The translations under genes were made by a program, and so were the position numbers. Positions 31,569 through 34,111 of a DNA stretch of 34,111 bases are shown piece after piece. Position 1 is the first letter of the stretch, and every line of letters begins with the position of its first letter. The notes below the pieces were generated by a model. That model searched no databases and was not told where the DNA came from. It was given only the letters and a program-made list of their open reading frames with translations. This DNA is from CAZEGC01 sp964511635. Lineage in GTDB: Bacteria > Patescibacteriota > Saccharimonadia > Saccharimonadales > Saccharimonadaceae. The stretch spans positions 1-34,111 of the forward strand of contig CAZEGC010000007.1 in the NCBI GenBank assembly GCA_964511635.1. Direction: 5' to 3'.

Positions 31569-32591
31569 ATGGACATACACACCAACATTCCCTTAAAGAA
31601 CTACACCACTATGCGACTAGGTGGCAATACTCGCTTTATGACAGAAGCACGCTCGGCAACAGACGTGTCAGTTATTTATCAAAACGCCAAGAAGCAAAAT
31701 TTACCCATATTTATCCTGGGTGGCGGCAGTAATGTTATCGCTACTGACACCAATTTCCCAGGAATTGTAATTTTAAACCGAATTCCAGGCTTTGAAGTCA
31801 TTAACGAAGACCTTACTAGTGTGACTATCAAGGTCGGGGCGGGTGAAAATTGGGACGATACGGTACTAAGAACAGTTAAAATGAACCTTAGCGGCATTGA
31901 GGCTATGTCTGCTATTCCAGGCACAGTGGGGGCAGCGCCGGTTCAAAATATAGGCGCCTACGGTCAAGAGGTGGGCGATGCATTAATTTCTGTAGAGGTT
32001 TACGACAGTAGCGACGATAACTTTAAAACACTTACTAATTCTGAGTGCAACCTAACTTACCGAAGCAGTATTTTTCGCACCACCCAAGCTGGTCGATATG
32101 TCATCACTAGCGTAACGCTTCGTCTATATAAATCCCCCCCAACCCCACCGTTTTATGCAGCCTTGCAGGAATACTTTGACGCCCGTAATATCACCATATT
32201 TACTCCACAAACTGTACGTGATGCAGTTATTGCCATTCGCTCCGAAAAACTTCCAGACCCAAGCATCAAGCCCAACGCTGGATCATTTTTTAAAAACGCC
32301 ATTATAGACAAGTGGCAATATGACGAACTAAAACAGCAATATCCAAAAATGCCTGGATACGATATGGGGGGTAAGCAATATAAAATTCCAACTGGCTGGC
32401 TAATTGAACAGCTAGGGTTTAAGGGTGAACTGATACGTGGAATTCGCGTTAATGATAAAAATGCATTAGTCCTGATTAATGAATCAGCCAGCTCGTACAG
32501 CGACTTGGCAGCGGCACGTAGCAAAATTGCCGGAGCCGTTCGCGATAAGTTCCATATAGCCATTGAACAAGAGCCGCTTGAGATACGCTAA
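31569..32591 (+). CDS. murB: UDP-N-acetylenolpyruvoylglucosamine reductase
   Basis: MurB makes UDP-MurNAc, using FAD and NADPH, in the cytoplasmic stage of peptidoglycan synthesis. FAD-binding motifs are LGGGSNVI and the IPGTVGAAPVQNIGAYGQE segment. The type I YR..F motif (NLTYRSSIF), the catalytic serine in NAGSFFKN and the terminal EQEP glutamate are all present. I use the ATG at 31569 (340 residues): the frame is open upstream only because it reads through the antisense of tRNA-Arg, and the promoter box lies just before this ATG. It shows that the organism makes its own wall precursor. Confidence 0.96.
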   Translation: MDIHTNIPLKNYTTMRLGGNTRFMTEARSATDVSVIYQNAKKQNLPIFILGGGSNVIATDTNFPGIVILNRIPGFEVINEDLTSVTIKVGAGENWDDTVLRTVKMNLSGIEAMSAIPGTVGAAPVQNIGAYGQEVGDALISVEVYDSSDDNFKTLTNSECNLTYRSSIFRTTQAGRYVITSVTLRLYKSPPTPPFYAALQEYFDARNITIFTPQTVRDAVIAIRSEKLPDPSIKPNAGSFFKNAIIDKWQYDELKQQYPKMPGYDMGGKQYKIPTGWLIEQLGFKGELIRGIRVNDKNALVLINESASSYSDLAAARSKIAGAVRDKFHIAIEQEPLEIR

Positions 32592-32609
32592 GCACGCTTG
32601 TAATTACCC

Positions 32610-32615
32610 TATAAA
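32610..32615 (+). promoter_or_regulatory. -10 box TATAAA of the minor-pilin operon
   Basis: TATAAA, six bases, ATG at 32622. It separates the pilin operon from murB. Confidence 0.55.
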
Positions 32616-32621
32616 TAACTT

Positions 32622-33206
32622 ATGCTAAAAAACACAATGAAACAGTCGCATGGATTCACGTTGACGGAACTTCTTATAACTATGGTCGCCCTTGGCATAC
32701 TGCTGACACTCGGGACCGTTAGCTTGCGCGGACAAATGGTTAATGCCCGCGATTCTCAAAGGGCCTCAAATGTTGAAAGTATAGCTATAGCCTTTGAAGA
32801 TTTCTACAACACAGGCTGGACCACAGATGGATACGGCGCAGAAGCCAGGCGTACATATCCAGGCACTTTAGCGATATCGGCAATGAGTCCATCGATCAAT
32901 CAAGAGCTCTCAGAAATCCTATTCCCTGGCATAGATACAAAAATACTCACTGCACCAGATGAAGAAGAGGGCACTATCAGCTTGAAGCCTGCCACTAACG
33001 CTACTCAAACAACTTCAGGCGTATCACCGCAGCCTACAGTCAGCCAGTACATATATCAGCCCCTTACGCGTAACGATAACTTATGTGATGGCTTTTTGCC
33101 GACATCCGGCGCCACCCCTCCACCGTCTGAGCCGTGCGAGAAATTCAATATATTTTTTAGAAAAGAGTCTGATAATTCAATTGAACGTATAACTAGTCGA
33201 CGATAA
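32622..33206 (+). CDS. Type IV pilin-like protein, 194 aa
   Basis: A short leader ends in Gly, and G|FTLTELLITMVALGILLTLG gives the prepilin cleavage site, Glu at +5 and the membrane helix. The following helix (RGQMVNARDSQRASNVESIAIAFEDFY) resembles major-pilin/PulG-type alpha-1C. Two cysteines near the C-terminus could form the pilin D-region disulfide. It is the first gene of a pilin operon, overlapping the next gene as TAATG. Confidence 0.9.
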   Translation: MLKNTMKQSHGFTLTELLITMVALGILLTLGTVSLRGQMVNARDSQRASNVESIAIAFEDFYNTGWTTDGYGAEARRTYPGTLAISAMSPSINQELSEILFPGIDTKILTAPDEEEGTISLKPATNATQTTSGVSPQPTVSQYIYQPLTRNDNLCDGFLPTSGATPPPSEPCEKFNIFFRKESDNSIERITSRR

Positions 33207-33592
33207 TGTATAGCCATAAAGAAGGATTTACTACTGTTGAGCTGCTAGTGACGCTGTTCGTAGCGGTAGCTTTTATTACGACCGGACATCAGCTCTACAC
33301 CTCTGTTATTCGTGACGGTGCCCAAATGCGCCAGCGTGCTGCTGCTAGCAACCTTGCCCATGATTATTTACGTAGGCGAGCTGACGAGATATCATCCTGC
33401 CCTTCGTCGCCATCAAATAACACTACCAATATAACTAACTCTGACCTACCGAACGCTCAAATTGAAACTACTATTTCCGCACCCTATGGCTGTAGTGGCA
33501 CTGGCTATATTGCTCTTGTCAAAGTGCGCATTATATATGGCCCATACCAACAACGCAAAGAGGTAACGCATGGTACGTATGTGCAAAAATAA
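33206..33592 (+). CDS. Minor pilin-like protein, 128 aa
   Basis: The leader MYSHKEG and FTTVELLVTLFVAVAFITTG give a prepilin signature with Glu at +5. The rest is short, with two cysteines (SSCPSS and YGCSG) that could pair. It resembles a PulI/PulJ-type minor pilin in position and size. The ATG overlaps the upstream stop (TAATG); the 3' end overlaps the next gene by 23 bases. Confidence 0.85.
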   Translation: MYSHKEGFTTVELLVTLFVAVAFITTGHQLYTSVIRDGAQMRQRAAASNLAHDYLRRRADEISSCPSSPSNNTTNITNSDLPNAQIETTISAPYGCSGTGYIALVKVRIIYGPYQQRKEVTHGTYVQK

Positions 33593-34111
33593 TCAAACTG
33601 GATTTACACTAGCAGAAATACTGGTTATTGCACCAGTAGTCATATTGGCTATTTCTGGCTTTATTGCGCTTATCGTGACTATGACTGGTCAAGTTATGAT
33701 GACTCGCGGCATCAACTCTTTAACCTACGACGTCCAGGACGCACTTAACCGGATCGAGGAAGATATTAAAATCAGTGAGCAAATCCTAGCCACTAACTCG
33801 TTTACTGTTCCGGTGCCACAGGGTAGAAACGGTACATCGACTGCCTTTGAGAATGTATCGCACTCAAATGGCGATGCCCTGATACTGCTTTCTCATGCAA
33901 CTCAAAAAGACCCACACACGATTGACGCTGCTCCAATATACTACGCTAATCAGCCGCACGCATGTGACAGTATGTCGGTTCCCAGCAACACTCCAGTTAT
34001 GGTAAATATAGTCTACTTTGTGCAAGGTAACTCACTATGGCGGCGGCTAGTTGCCCCTAGCAATTATCAGTCGGCCAGTTGCGGCAACGTCTGGCAGCAA
34101 CCCAGCTGTCA
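33570..34111 (+). CDS. Minor pilin-like protein, partial (runs off right edge)
   Basis: The frame opens MVRMCKNNQTG, then FTLAEILVIAPVVILAISGF: Gly at the cleavage site, Glu at +5 and a membrane helix with an unusual proline. About 180 codons are visible without a stop. GAGGT lies about 6 bases before the ATG. Size and position suggest a PulJ-like minor pilin. It belongs to the same operon as the two preceding pilin genes. Confidence 0.85.
   Translation, partial: MVRMCKNNQTGFTLAEILVIAPVVILAISGFIALIVTMTGQVMMTRGINSLTYDVQDALNRIEEDIKISEQILATNSFTVPVPQGRNGTSTAFENVSHSNGDALILLSHATQKDPHTIDAAPIYYANQPHACDSMSVPSNTPVMVNIVYFVQGNSLWRRLVAPSNYQSASCGNVWQQPSC

Noticed and set aside
1..34111. CRISPR array, rRNA operon, transposase or integrase
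   Set aside because: No regularly spaced repeats, no rRNA genes and no recombinase-like protein were found on either strand.

Overview
The window reads as chromosomal DNA of a Saccharibacteria (TM7 / Patescibacteria) type bacterium. This is an inference from several signs: short genes, the standard code (TGA is a normal stop throughout), divergent versions of universal enzymes (FolD, the YfiH-like protein), many small single-span membrane proteins, type IV pilin genes at both edges, and many promoters placed so close to the start codon that transcripts would be leaderless. No rRNA or marker phylogeny is available here to prove it.

Layout. Positions 1-420 hold the start of a pilin gene running off the left edge and a 51-residue acidic protein. 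Positions 497-3425 are a translationally coupled minus-strand unit: cysteine desulfurase, YdcF-like membrane protein, then MnmA. The first and last form a sulfur-donor/tRNA-thiolation pair. After two unrecognised genes, 4291-9226 carries an Rpf-like muralytic protein, RsmA, a YfiH-like protein, MetG and TatD, a cluster that echoes the metS-tatD-yabE-ksgA neighbourhood of Firmicutes. Positions 9255-16713 carry lower glycolysis and a helicase read from pyk: pyk, pgk, tpiA, a tail-anchored low-complexity protein, pcrA and a NUDIX hydrolase.

Positions 16.74-19.68 kb look like an accessory island around a tRNA-Glu gene. It has two GC-rich unrecognised genes, the second a proline-rich lipoprotein. 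There are unusually dense RNA hairpins, an interrupted second copy of the tRNA-Glu 3' end, and an inverted repeat (18 bp perfect, 24 of 26 overall) that brackets the lipoprotein gene and its leader. Next come an LPQTG-type surface protein and a small membrane protein.

Positions 21.56-24.83 kb hold the most interesting gene set. A protein with the residue pattern of LuxI-type autoinducer synthases lies 2 bp upstream of a multi-span membrane histidine kinase. A stand-alone receiver protein is divergently transcribed next door. Together they could form a signal synthase, sensor and response regulator circuit.

The remainder carries folD, a DUF5684-like membrane protein, two small envelope proteins, a DAO-type FAD oxidoreductase and an ABM-fold monooxygenase. 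It also has tRNA-Lys and tRNA-Arg genes, a DUF1653 protein, a candidate structured RNA, murB, and the start of a minor-pilin operon that runs off the right edge. No CRISPR array, rRNA gene, transposase or integrase was seen.
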